Below the pieces are notes generated by a model. It was given only the letters and a program-made list of their open reading frames with translations, ran no database searches and had not been told where the DNA came from. A stretch of 64,000 nt of DNA from Sphaerisporangium viridialbum (GTDB lineage Bacteria > Actinomycetota > Actinomycetes > Streptosporangiales > Streptosporangiaceae): contig NZ_CP187232.1 in NCBI RefSeq assembly GCF_049674955.1, positions 6,758,001-6,822,000 on the forward strand, written 5' to 3'. Of the stretch, positions 27,241-35,900 are shown one piece after another. The position numbers and the translations under genes are program-made. Each line of letters opens with the position of its first letter. Within the stretch, counting starts at the first letter, position 1.

Positions 27241-27251
27241 TATGGGACGAT
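27241..27251 (+). promoter_or_regulatory. Shared motif upstream of kinase gene 2
   Basis: TATGGGACGAT, identical to the motif before kinase 1, sits 32 bases before the GTG at 27283 and 26 bases after the stop of kinase 1. It implies that kinase 2 has its own promoter rather than relying on read-through. Confidence 0.45.
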
Positions 27252-27282
27252 GCGGGAACGGGCAAAGGAGGGTCGGGGCGAC

Positions 27283-28785
27283 GTGACCGCGGAGACGCAG
27301 CGCCGGGTCGCCGGCAGATATCACCTGCTGGAGGCGATCGGCCGTGGCGGCATGGGCGTGGTCTGGCGGGCCCACGACGAGCTCCTCGACCGCCCTGTCG
27401 CGGTCAAGGAGGTCCTCTACCACGCGATCAGCGAGGAAGACCGCGTGGCCTTCAACCGGCGCACGATCCGCGAGGCGCGGGCCGCCGGGCGCCTCGACCA
27501 TCCGTCGGTGGTCGTCGTCCACGACGTCATCGAGGAGGACGGCCGGCCCTGGATCGTCATGCAGCTGGTCCGCTCCCGCTCGCTCGGCGAGGTCGTCCGC
27601 GCGGACGGTCCCCTCGATCCCCGCACGGTCGCGGGCATCGGCGCCCAGATCCTCGGCGCGCTCCGCGCGGCGCACGCCGCCGGGGTGCTCCACCGTGACG
27701 TGAAGCCCGAGAACGTCCTGCTCACCGAGGACGGCCGGGTCGTCCTGACCGACTTCGGCATCGCCACGATGCCCGACGAGACGGCCCTCACCACGACCGG
27801 CAACCTCTCGGGCACCCCCGCGTTCATGCCGCCCGAGCGGCTGCGCGGCCATCCCGCAGTCCCGCAGTCCGACCTGTGGTCCCTCGGCGCGACGCTGTAC
27901 GCCGCGGTGGAGGGCAGGCCGCCCTTCGACAGGGGTGCGCCCGTGCCGACGATGGCGGCCGTGCTCAACGACCAGCCCGAGCCCACGCGGCTCGCGGGGC
28001 CGCTCGGCCCGGTGCTCCAGGGCCTGCTGCGCAAGGAGCCGGAAGAGCGCATGCCGGCCGCCGCCGCGGCCGAGGCGCTGCGCCAGGTGGCCGCTGGGCC
28101 CCCGGGGCGGGCGCCGAGGGCGCGCCGCTCGCCGGGGTCCCGCTTAGCCTTGGTCGCGGGCCTGCCGTTGCTCCTGGCCGTGATCGGCGCGGCCGGGTGG
28201 TACGGCTACCGCGAGCTCGCGGGCACCGCCGCCGGGCCCTCCACGCCGATCTCCCCCTCCGTCACGGCCACCTCGTCGGCCGCCGTGCCGTCCAGCTCCC
28301 CGCCGTCCCCGACGGCCACCCGCACCCCCGCCCCCTCGCTTCCGGACGGCTGGCGCACCTACACCGATCCCCGGCTGGGCTTCTCCCTGGCCCTCCCGGA
28401 CGGCTGGGCGGTGTCCGACAGCAAGGGGGCCCGCGTGTGGTTCCGGCCTCCCGGCTCGCAGAGTTACCTGCTGGTCGACCTGACTCCCTGGACCGACGGC
28501 GATCCGCTCGCCGCCCTGCGTGACGTCGAGAAGCAGGCGCTGGCCGAGGGCAGGCTGCCCGGTTACGAGCTCCTGGAGCTGCGGTCCGTCGCCTTCAGGG
28601 CCCGGCCGGCCGCCGACTGGGAGTTCACCTGGAAGGTGCGGTCGGCTCCCGTCCACGTTCTCGACCGGGCCTTCAACACAGCGAGCGGACGGCAGGTCAC
28701 GATCTATCTGCAGAGCCCCCAGGACGACTGGAAAGAGGAATCTGCCTATTTCGATAGGTTTGCGAAGACATTCCGCTTGTCCTGA
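27283..28785 (+). CDS. Transmembrane Ser/Thr protein kinase 2 with the same type of sensor domain
   Basis: 500 residues. Kinase domain with GRGGMGVV, Lys42, HRD (137-139), DFG (157-159) and GTPAFMPPERLRG. It has no long linker: the membrane segment is at about 286-306, then a Ser/Thr/Pro spacer and the outside domain (about 355-500). That domain matches kinase 1 in order and spacing of LPDGW, GFSLALPDGW, PGYELLELR, AADWEFTW, a buried Asp-Arg-x-Phe and a terminal DDWKEESAYFDRFAKTF. GTG at 27283 follows AAAGGAGGG. The paired kinases may sense the same ligand or form mixed dimers. Confidence 0.95.
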   Translation: MTAETQRRVAGRYHLLEAIGRGGMGVVWRAHDELLDRPVAVKEVLYHAISEEDRVAFNRRTIREARAAGRLDHPSVVVVHDVIEEDGRPWIVMQLVRSRSLGEVVRADGPLDPRTVAGIGAQILGALRAAHAAGVLHRDVKPENVLLTEDGRVVLTDFGIATMPDETALTTTGNLSGTPAFMPPERLRGHPAVPQSDLWSLGATLYAAVEGRPPFDRGAPVPTMAAVLNDQPEPTRLAGPLGPVLQGLLRKEPEERMPAAAAAEALRQVAAGPPGRAPRARRSPGSRLALVAGLPLLLAVIGAAGWYGYRELAGTAAGPSTPISPSVTATSSAAVPSSSPPSPTATRTPAPSLPDGWRTYTDPRLGFSLALPDGWAVSDSKGARVWFRPPGSQSYLLVDLTPWTDGDPLAALRDVEKQALAEGRLPGYELLELRSVAFRARPAADWEFTWKVRSAPVHVLDRAFNTASGRQVTIYLQSPQDDWKEESAYFDRFAKTFRLS

Positions 28786-28786
28786 C

Positions 28787-28797
28787 TATGAGGGCAT
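28787..28797 (+). promoter_or_regulatory. Variant of the shared motif upstream of kinase gene 3
   Basis: TATGAGGGCAT lies 32 bases before ATG 28829 and overlaps the end of kinase 2's stop region. It matches the motif of the other two kinases at 7 of 11 positions (TATGnGnnnAT). Confidence 0.35.
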
Positions 28798-28828
28798 GTG
28801 ACCCGAAAATCCGGGTAGCTGGGCTGGC

Positions 28829-30319
28829 ATGCCGGATTCCTCCCAGGTCACAGACCGAGTCGTGGCAGGCCGATACCGTCTGCTTGAGTCAATCGGCCGA
28901 GGTGGGATGGGCACCGTCTGGCGGGCCCACGACGAGATTCTCGGCCGCGAAGTCGCCGTCAAGGAGCTGATCGCGCCTCCGGAGCTGACCGGGCCCGAAC
29001 GGGAGATCTTCTCGGTCCGCACCTTCCGCGAGGCCCGAGCCGCGGGACGGGTGGGCCACCCCGGCGTCGCCGCCGTCTACGACGTGTTCGAGGAGAGCGG
29101 CCACCCCTGGATCGTGCTGCAGCTCGTGCCGTCCAACACCCTGGGCGCCGTGGTCCGCGACCAGGGACCGCTTCCACCCGCCCGCGTGGCCGAGATCGGC
29201 CTGCAGGTGCTCTCGGCCCTGCGCGCCGCGCACCAGGCAGGGGTGCTGCACCGGGACGTCAAGCCCGACAACGTGCTGCTCGCGCACGAGGGCGGCCGGG
29301 CCGTGCTCACCGACTTCGGCATCGCCACGCTGGACGACGACTCCCCCGTCACCCGCACGGGCACGCTCATCGGCACCCCGGCGTTCATCGCGCCGGAGCG
29401 GGCCGCGGGCGGCCAGGCGACGCGGGCCTCCGACCTGTGGTCGCTCGGCGTGACGCTGTACGTGGCGGCGGAGGGACGCTCGCCGTTCCAGCGCGGCAAC
29501 CCGCTGGCGACGCTGGGCGCGGTCATGCACGACCCGCCCGCGCCCCTGCGCCTGGCGGGGCCGATCGGCCCCGTCCTCATGGCCCTGCTCCGCAAGGACC
29601 CGGCGGAGCGGCTCACCGCCACGGAGGCGGAGGGCTACCTGCGCATGGTGGCGGCCGGCATCCAGCCGGAGCCGACGGCTCCCGCCACCCCTGTGCCGCC
29701 ACCGATCCCCGTACCGGTCTCCGCTCCGGCCACTGACCCCACGCCGGTGCCGGCCCTCACCACCCCCGGTGCGGTGCCCCCACAGGCGCGGCCGGGCGCC
29801 GGAGGACGCGGCATCGCCCTGGCGGGGCTCACCGCGCTGATCGTCTCCGTCGGCTTGGTGGCCGGGGGCCTGGCATGGGTGACCGCGCGGTCGGCGGGCA
29901 CCGCCCTGACGCCGACGAACTCCCCGACCGTCCGGGTGACGGTGTCGGTGACGCCCTCCACCGAGCCGGTGACCCGGCGGACGCCGCAGGAGACCTACCA
30001 GCAGCGGGACCAGACTCCGTCCTCCCGTACGCCGACGTCCTCGGCCCCGGCGCCCGAGCCGACCAAGGAGAGCCCCAAGCCGGACAAGACCAAGGACAAG
30101 GGCAAGGACAAGCCCTCGCCCGAGCCGACCCCGAAGCCCACGAAGACCAAGAACGCCAAGGGCGACGACAACGTCGTGCCGCCCGGCGAGGGTGAGGCCG
30201 GCCCGCACGGCGACCAGGGCGGCGACGGTCAGGGCGACAGCCGGGGCCGCGAGAGCGACCCGGGCCAGAACGACGGGCGTGCCGTCATCGACCACGGCAT
30301 CCCGGTGCCGGGGATCTAG
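28829..30319 (+). CDS. Transmembrane Ser/Thr protein kinase 3
   Basis: 496 residues. Kinase domain with GRGGMGTV, Lys45, HRDVKPDN, DFG and GTPAFIAPERAAGG; the activation loop has DDDSPVTRTGTLIGT. A Pro/Val/Thr linker precedes a membrane segment at about 326-350. The outside part is short and disordered: Thr/Pro-rich, then Lys/Asp/Pro-rich (TKDKGKDKPSPEPTPKPTK), then Gly/Asp/Arg-rich to the C-terminus. It lacks the sensor domain of kinases 1 and 2. The Lys-rich tail could bind anionic wall polymers, but that is only a guess. It is 43 bp after kinase 2. Confidence 0.94.
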   Translation: MPDSSQVTDRVVAGRYRLLESIGRGGMGTVWRAHDEILGREVAVKELIAPPELTGPEREIFSVRTFREARAAGRVGHPGVAAVYDVFEESGHPWIVLQLVPSNTLGAVVRDQGPLPPARVAEIGLQVLSALRAAHQAGVLHRDVKPDNVLLAHEGGRAVLTDFGIATLDDDSPVTRTGTLIGTPAFIAPERAAGGQATRASDLWSLGVTLYVAAEGRSPFQRGNPLATLGAVMHDPPAPLRLAGPIGPVLMALLRKDPAERLTATEAEGYLRMVAAGIQPEPTAPATPVPPPIPVPVSAPATDPTPVPALTTPGAVPPQARPGAGGRGIALAGLTALIVSVGLVAGGLAWVTARSAGTALTPTNSPTVRVTVSVTPSTEPVTRRTPQETYQQRDQTPSSRTPTSSAPAPEPTKESPKPDKTKDKGKDKPSPEPTPKPTKTKNAKGDDNVVPPGEGEAGPHGDQGGDGQGDSRGRESDPGQNDGRAVIDHGIPVPGI

Positions 30320-30338
30320 AGGGTCGTACGGTCTCTGG

Positions 30339-31268
30339 TCAGGACTCGGCGCGTACGCGGTCGAGGGCCCTCGCGAGCTCCTCGGGATAGTCGCTGGTGA
30401 AGGTCACCCACTCGCCGCTCGACGGGTGGTCGAACGCCAGCGAGACCGCGTGCAGCCACTGGCGGGTCACGCCCAGCCGGGCCGCGAGCGTGGGGTCGGC
30501 GCCGTAGGCCAGGTCTCCGACGCAGGGATGCCGGATGGCCGACATGTGGACCCGGATCTGGTGGGTGCGGCCGGTCTCCAGCTTGACGTCGAGCAGCGAC
30601 GCCGCCCGGAACGCCTCGACGGTGTCGTAGTGCGTGATCGACGGCTTGCCCCCCGCGACCACGGCGAACCTGCCGTCGCCGGACGGGTGCCGGTCGATCG
30701 GGGCGTCCACGGTGCCGCGCAGCGGGTCGGGATGGCCCTGGACGAGCGCGTGGTAGTGCTTCTCGACCGTGCGCTCCTTGAAGGCGCGCTTGAGCCGGGA
30801 GTAGGCCGTCTCGCTCTTGGCGACCGCCATCACCCCGGTGGTGTTGGCGTCGAGGCGGTGGACGATGCCCTGGCGCTCGGACGCGCCGCTGGTCGCCACC
30901 CGGTGCCCGGCGCCCAGCAGGCCGCCGAGGACGGTCGGGCCCGTCCAGCCCACGGTGGGATGCGCGGCCACGCCGATGGGCTTGTCGATCACGATGATGT
31001 CGTCGTCCTCGTACAGGACGCGCATGCCGGGGACGGGCTCGGCGACGGGCACCGGCATGGTGGGCGGCGGGGGGATCACGACGTCGAGCCACGCGCCCGC
31101 GTGCACCCGGTCGGACTTGGCCGCGGCCGAGCCGTCGACCTGGACGTCGCCCGCGGAGATCAGCTCGGCGGCGCGGGTGCGGGAGAAGCCGAACAGCCGC
31201 GCCAGCGCGGCGTCCAGGCGCTCCCCCTCCAGCCCGTCGGGCACCGGAAGGCTGCGCAGTTCACCCAT
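30339..31268 (-). CDS. RluA-family 23S rRNA/tRNA pseudouridine synthase
   Basis: 309 residues. An N-terminal S4 RNA-binding domain (LEGERLDAALARLFGFSRTRAAELI) is followed by the catalytic domain with IVHRLDANTTGVMAVAKS, in which the Asp of RLD is the catalytic residue, and LETGRTHQIRVHMSAIRHP. It isomerises uridine to pseudouridine in structured RNA; the actinobacterial gene beside lspA is usually called an RluD-type enzyme. ATG at 31268 lies inside the end of lspA (8-bp overlap), so it is coupled to it. The larger ORF to 31607 is a shadow of lspA. Confidence 0.93.
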   Translation of the reverse strand: MGELRSLPVPDGLEGERLDAALARLFGFSRTRAAELISAGDVQVDGSAAAKSDRVHAGAWLDVVIPPPPTMPVPVAEPVPGMRVLYEDDDIIVIDKPIGVAAHPTVGWTGPTVLGGLLGAGHRVATSGASERQGIVHRLDANTTGVMAVAKSETAYSRLKRAFKERTVEKHYHALVQGHPDPLRGTVDAPIDRHPSGDGRFAVVAGGKPSITHYDTVEAFRAASLLDVKLETGRTHQIRVHMSAIRHPCVGDLAYGADPTLAARLGVTRQWLHAVSLAFDHPSSGEWVTFTSDYPEELARALDRVRAES

Positions 31269-31860
31269 GCCGCTCATCTCCCTGCTCGCCCTGCTCCGCC
31301 TGCCCGCCCTGCCGCCCTGCCTGCTCGCCCACCAGGCGTGACCCGTCGATCTGGTGGCCCCGCCAGGCGAGGAAGACCGCGAGGATGCCGCCGCAGACGA
31401 TCGACGAGTCGGCGATGTTGAACACCGGGAAGTGCGTGACGGGGAAGACCTCGATCCAGTCGACGACGTGTCCCTGGAAAGGGGCGGGGTAGCGGAAGAC
31501 GCGGTCGGTGAGGTTGCCGAGCGCGCCGCCGAGCAGCAGGCCGAGGGTGATCGCCCACGGGACGCTGCGGAGCTGGCGCGCCGTGCGCAGGATGGCGACG
31601 ACCACACCGGTGGCGATCACCGTGAAGATGATCGTCATGCCGGTGCCGATGCTGAACGCCGCTCCCGAGTTGCGGATCACCCGCAGCTGGAGCAGGTCGC
31701 CGATCACGCGGACCGGCTCCCCGCCCTCCAGGAACTTCACCACAAGGGTCTTGCTGACGAGGTCGAGCAGGTAGATGAGCACCGCGATCACCGCGAGGGC
31801 GCCGATGCGTCTGGCGCGGAGCGGCTCCGGCCCGTCGGTGGTCTCCGGCGACGCGTTCAG
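31261..31860 (-). CDS. lspA: Lipoprotein signal peptidase LspA (signal peptidase II), likely CTG start
   Basis: About 199 residues. Four membrane segments and the two catalytic Asp are visible: LGNLTDRVFRYP and HFPVFNIADSSIVCGG, plus IRNSGAAFSIG. It cleaves the signal peptide of diacylglyceryl-modified prolipoproteins in the membrane. No ATG or GTG sits at a natural place. The best ribosome-binding site, GGGAGGAG, points to CTG at 31860, whose last two bases overlap the TGA of the upstream DksA-like gene. GTG codons at 31884 and 31893 are in frame but lie inside that gene without a binding site. The C-terminus is a Gln/Gly/Glu-rich tail. Confidence 0.9.
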   Translation of the reverse strand: MNASPETTDGPEPLRARRIGALAVIAVLIYLLDLVSKTLVVKFLEGGEPVRVIGDLLQLRVIRNSGAAFSIGTGMTIIFTVIATGVVVAILRTARQLRSVPWAITLGLLLGGALGNLTDRVFRYPAPFQGHVVDWIEVFPVTHFPVFNIADSSIVCGGILAVFLAWRGHQIDGSRLVGEQAGRQGGQAEQGEQGDERHG

Positions 31861-32267
31861 CGACGCTCCTCCCGCTGCTTGCACGACACGCACAGCGTCG
31901 CCCTCGGGAACGCCTGGAGGCGTTCCTTGCCGATCGGCTTGTGGCACGATTCGCACACTCCGTATGTTCCTGCGTCGATGCGGGCGAGCGCCCGCTCGTT
32001 CTGCGCGACCAGATCTCGCGCATTCAGGGTAAGGGCGATCTCGCGTTCCCGCTCATAGGTCTTGGCCCCGGCGTCGGCCTGGTCGTCCCCCGCACTGTCG
32101 CTGATGTCCCCCGAGGCGATCTGCGACTCGGACCGCGCGACCTCGGCGTTGAGCTCTTCGATCTCGCCCTTGAGGCGCTTGCGGACGTCGGAGAGCTCCC
32201 CGCCGGTCCAGCCGACGGCGCCGTCCGTCTCTATGGCGGTCTTCGCCGCACGCGTCATACCGGCCAT
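31857..32267 (-). CDS. DksA/TraR-family zinc-finger protein
   Basis: 136 residues. A coiled-coil region (ELSDVRKRLKGEIEELNAEVA, then LTLNARDLVAQNERALARIDAG) precedes a four-cysteine zinc finger, CESC-x17-CVSC. DksA/TraR proteins bind the RNA polymerase secondary channel and alter initiation. The acidic Asp-Asp tip typical of E. coli DksA is replaced here by SGDISDSAGDDQAD, so the same mechanism is not assured. ATG at 32267 has GAGGAGG upstream. It is the first gene of a three-gene unit with lspA and the pseudouridine synthase. Confidence 0.92.
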   Translation of the reverse strand: MAGMTRAAKTAIETDGAVGWTGGELSDVRKRLKGEIEELNAEVARSESQIASGDISDSAGDDQADAGAKTYEREREIALTLNARDLVAQNERALARIDAGTYGVCESCHKPIGKERLQAFPRATLCVSCKQREERR

Positions 32268-32306
32268 GAAGGCCTCCTCGCCGATCGCCTGATGAGCAGT
32301 GCGGGA

Positions 32307-32335
32307 AGCATAGGTCGGCCATATCGGAAGAACAA
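32307..32335 (-). promoter_or_regulatory. Promoter of the dksA-like / lspA / pseudouridine synthase unit
   Basis: TTGTTC (32330-32335) and TATGCT (32307-32312) are separated by 17 bases on the minus strand. Transcription would begin near 32300, giving a leader of about 33 bases with a strong ribosome-binding site before ATG 32267. Confidence 0.6.
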
Positions 32336-32642
32336 ACGACGCGCCGACCGTTTACGTCATCAGTAACAGCGCAGCCCTTTAGGTCAATTCCTGCTCATTA
32401 CCGATGATCTCCAGGATCTTATCCACGCTTGTCGCTCCACTTACCAGGCGTACCTCCGGGAGCCGCACGTCCCACGGCCGGTGAGCCCCGCGCGGCGCCG
32501 CCGCCGTCGGCCTTTCCGCCCGCCCGCGCCGAGCCCGGCCCGCGCCGCCGCCGTAAGCACCGCGAGCGGATTCGGGGCCGGCGGCCGGCCGCATTAATGT
32601 GTCCGCGCTCCGCCCAGGGTGGGATATCGTTTTAGTTTGCAA
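32336..32642. other. Gene-free stretch before the ileS leader
   Basis: No gene is supported on either strand. The part up to about 32420 is AT-richer than its surroundings. The ileS promoter should lie near 32600-32640, where TAGTTT (32632-32637) is a possible -10, but no matching -35 is seen. Confidence 0.4.
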
Positions 32643-32916
32643 GGCGTTGATGGGGACGAGTACCTCCGTGCCCCCTCGCATGAGCGACCCGGGGACGGTG
32701 CGAGCCCGGGGCGAGAGCCGGAGGGAAGATCACCCCGGAGCCGCCGGAGGAACGGCAGCGATCAGCTCCACGGCTGCGCGCGGCCCAGTAGAACCGGCAG
32801 CGATGACAAGAGTGGGCCTCTTTTCGGGAAAGTTCTCCGGAGGAGGTCAAGGAGGGTGGTACCGCGGGGCCGTCGGCCTCGTCCCTCCACGCCATGGAGA
32901 AACACTCGCGTGGAGG
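32643..32916 (+). ncRNA. T-box riboswitch (tRNA-Ile sensing), translational type, upstream of ileS
   Basis: The core T-box sequence AAGGAGGGTGGTACCGCGG lies at 32849-32867 and matches the consensus that pairs with the uncharged tRNA acceptor end. The 5' part has the Stem I landmark GATGGGGACGAGTA and a candidate isoleucine specifier AUC at 32729-32731 within a GAAGATCACC loop. There is no terminator. Instead CCTCCACG (32884-32891) is exactly complementary to CGTGGAGG (32909-32916), which holds the ileS ribosome-binding site. This matches the actinobacterial translational ileS T-boxes: uncharged tRNA-Ile should release the binding site and raise IleRS production. Confidence 0.93.
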
Positions 32917-32928
32917 TATGCCCCTACG

Positions 32929-35900
32929 ATGTCCGCACCCTACTTCCGCCCGCTCCCCGCGCAGGTCGACCTGCCCGCCTTCGAGGCGGAGGTGCTCGAC
33001 CGCTGGCGTGACGGCAAGGTCTTCGAACGCTCGCTCGAACAGAACGCGGACGGCCCCTCCTGGATCTTCTTCGAGGGGCCTCCGACCGCCAACGGCATGC
33101 CCGGCGTGCACCACATCGAGGCGCGTGTCTTCAAGGACGTCTTCCCCCGCTACAAGTCGATGCGCGGGTTCAACGTCCCGCGCAAGGCGGGCTGGGACTG
33201 CCACGGCCTGCCCGTCGAGGTCGCCGTCGAGCGTGAGCTCGGCCTGTCCGGCAAGCCCGAGATCGAGGCGTACGGCATCGCCGAGTTCAACGAGCGCTGC
33301 CGCGAGTCGGTGCGGCGCCACGTGGACGCCTTCGAGGAGATGACCGAGCGGATGGGCTACTGGGTCGACATGTCCCAGGCCTACCGCACGATGGACCCCT
33401 CCTACGTCGAGGCCGTCTGGTGGTCGCTGAAGGTCATCTGGGACAAGGACCTGCTGTTCCGCGACTTCCGCATCACCCCGTACTGCCCGCGCTGCGGCAC
33501 CGGCCTGTCCGACCACGAGCTGGGCCAGCCCGGCGGGTACGAGAACGTCTCCAGCCCCTCGGTCTACGTGCGCATGCCGGTGACCTCCGGCCGCTTCGAG
33601 GGCACCGACCTGCTCATCTGGACCACCACGCCGTGGACGCTGGTGTCCAACACCGCCGTGGCCGTCCACCCCGGCGTGACGTACGTCGTCGCGGCCAAGG
33701 ACGGCGAGCGGCCGGTCATCGTGGCCGAGCCGCTGGTCGAGAGCGCGCTCGGCGAGGGCTGGACGGTCACCGACCGCCTCCAGGGCGCCGAGCTGGAGCA
33801 CACGCCGTACTCCCGGCCGTTCGAGCTGGTCGACATCCCCGGCGCCCACTACGTGGTGCTGGCCGACTACGTCACCGTCGAGGACGGCACCGGCCTGGTC
33901 CACCAGGCGCCGGCGTTCGGCGCCGACGACATGACGACCTGCAAGCGGTACGGCCTGCCGGTGGTCAACCCGATCGGCCCCGACGGGCGCTTCCTGCCGA
34001 GCGTGCCGCAGGTCGGCGGCCAGTTCTTCAAGGACGCCGACGAGGGCCTGACCGAGGACCTCCGAGCCCGCGGCCTGCTGTTCCGCGGCAGCCACTTCGA
34101 GCACAGCTACCCGCACTGCTGGCGGTGCCACACGCCGCTGCTCTACTACGCGCTCCCCTCCTGGTACATCCGCACCACCCGCATCAAGGACCGCCTGCTC
34201 GCCGAGAACGAGCGCACCAACTGGTTCCCGGCCACGATCAAGGAGGGCCGCTACGGCGAGTGGCTCCGCAACAACGTCGACTGGGCCCTGTCCCGGTCGC
34301 GTTACTGGGGCACGCCGCTGCCGCTGTGGGTGTGCTCGGCCGACGAGTCCCACGTGACCTGCGTCGGGTCGCTGAAGGAGCTGGGCGAGCACGCCGGGCT
34401 CGACCTGTCGGCCCTCGACCCGCACCGGCCATTCGTCGACGACGTCACCTTCGCGTGCCCGACCTGCGGCGCCGAGGCCCGCCGCGTCCCCGACGTCATC
34501 GACGCCTGGTACGACTCCGGCGCCATGCCGTTCGCCCAGTGGGGCGCTCCGCACGTCAACAACGACGTCTTCGAGAAGTCCTACCCCGGGCAGTTCATCT
34601 GCGAGGCCCTGGACCAGACCCGTGGCTGGTTCTACTCGATGATGACCGTCGGCACGCTGGTGTTCGACCGGTCGGCGTACGAGAACGTGCTCTGTCTCGG
34701 CCTGATCCTCGCCGAGGACGGCCGCAAGATGAGCAAGCACCTCGGCAACGTGCTGCAGCCGATCCCGCTGATGAACGAGCACGGCGCCGACGCGCTGCGC
34801 TGGTTCATGGCGACCTCCGGCTCCCCGTGGGCGCCGCGGCGGGTGGGCCACGCCACCCTGGAGGAGATCGTCAGGAAGGTCCTGCTGACCTACTGGAACA
34901 CGACCTCCTTCTTCACGCTCTACGCCAACGCCGAGTCCTGGTCGCCCGCGCGGCTTGCCGAGGCCCCCGCGTACGCCGACCGCCCGCTGATCGACCGCTG
35001 GGCGCTGGCCGAGCTCAACCGCACCGTGTCCGACGTCACCGAGGCGCTGGAGACGTTCGACACCACGCGCGCCGGGCGGCGGCTGACCGAGTTCCTCGAC
35101 GACCTGTCCAACTGGTACGTCCGCAGGTCCCGGCGCCGGTTCTGGTCGGGCGACGTCTCGGCGTTCGCCACGCTGTACGAGTCCCTGGAGACGGTGACGC
35201 GGCTGATGGCGCCCCTGGTGCCGTTCCTCACCGACTACGTCTGGGACGTGCTGCGCGCCCCGGAGGCGCCCTCCTCGGTGCACCTGTCCACCTGGCCGGA
35301 GGTGAGCCAGGAGCTGCTCGACCCGGCCCTGTCGGAGCAGATGGCCCTGGTACGCCGCCTGGTGGAGCTCGGCAGGTCGGCGCGCGCGTCGAGCGGGGTC
35401 AAGACCCGCCAGCCGCTCGGGCGCGCGCTCGTCGGCGCCTCCCGCTGGGCGTCCCTGCCCGGCTCACTGCGGGAGCTCATCGCGGACGAGCTGAACGTGC
35501 AGGCGCTTGAGGACCTGTCGTCGTTCTCCGCCGACCTGGTCTCGTTCACCGTCAAGCCGAACTTCCGCACGCTCGGCAAGCGCTTCGGCAGCGGCACCAA
35601 GGACGTCGCGGCGGCCATCACGGCCGCGGACCCGGCGGCGCTGGCCGCGAGGGTCCGCGCGGGCGAGACGGCCACGGTGGTCGTCGCCGGGTCCGAGGTC
35701 GCCCTCGGGCCGGACGAGCTGATCGTCACCGAGCAGCCGAGGGCGGGCTGGGCCGTCGAGACGGGCGCCGTCGGCACGGGCACCGGCGAGACCGTCGCCC
35801 TCGACCTGACGGTCACGCCCGAACTGTGGCGGGCCGGCCTCATCCGCGAGGTAATCCGCCTGGTCCAGGACGCCCGCAAGTCGAGCGGTCTTGAGATCAC

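Noticed and set aside
32894..33343. A 149-codon plus-strand frame starting ATG 32894
   Set aside because: It overlaps ileS in another frame and its start lies in the loop of the T-box sequestration hairpin; the ileS frame has the synthetase motifs.
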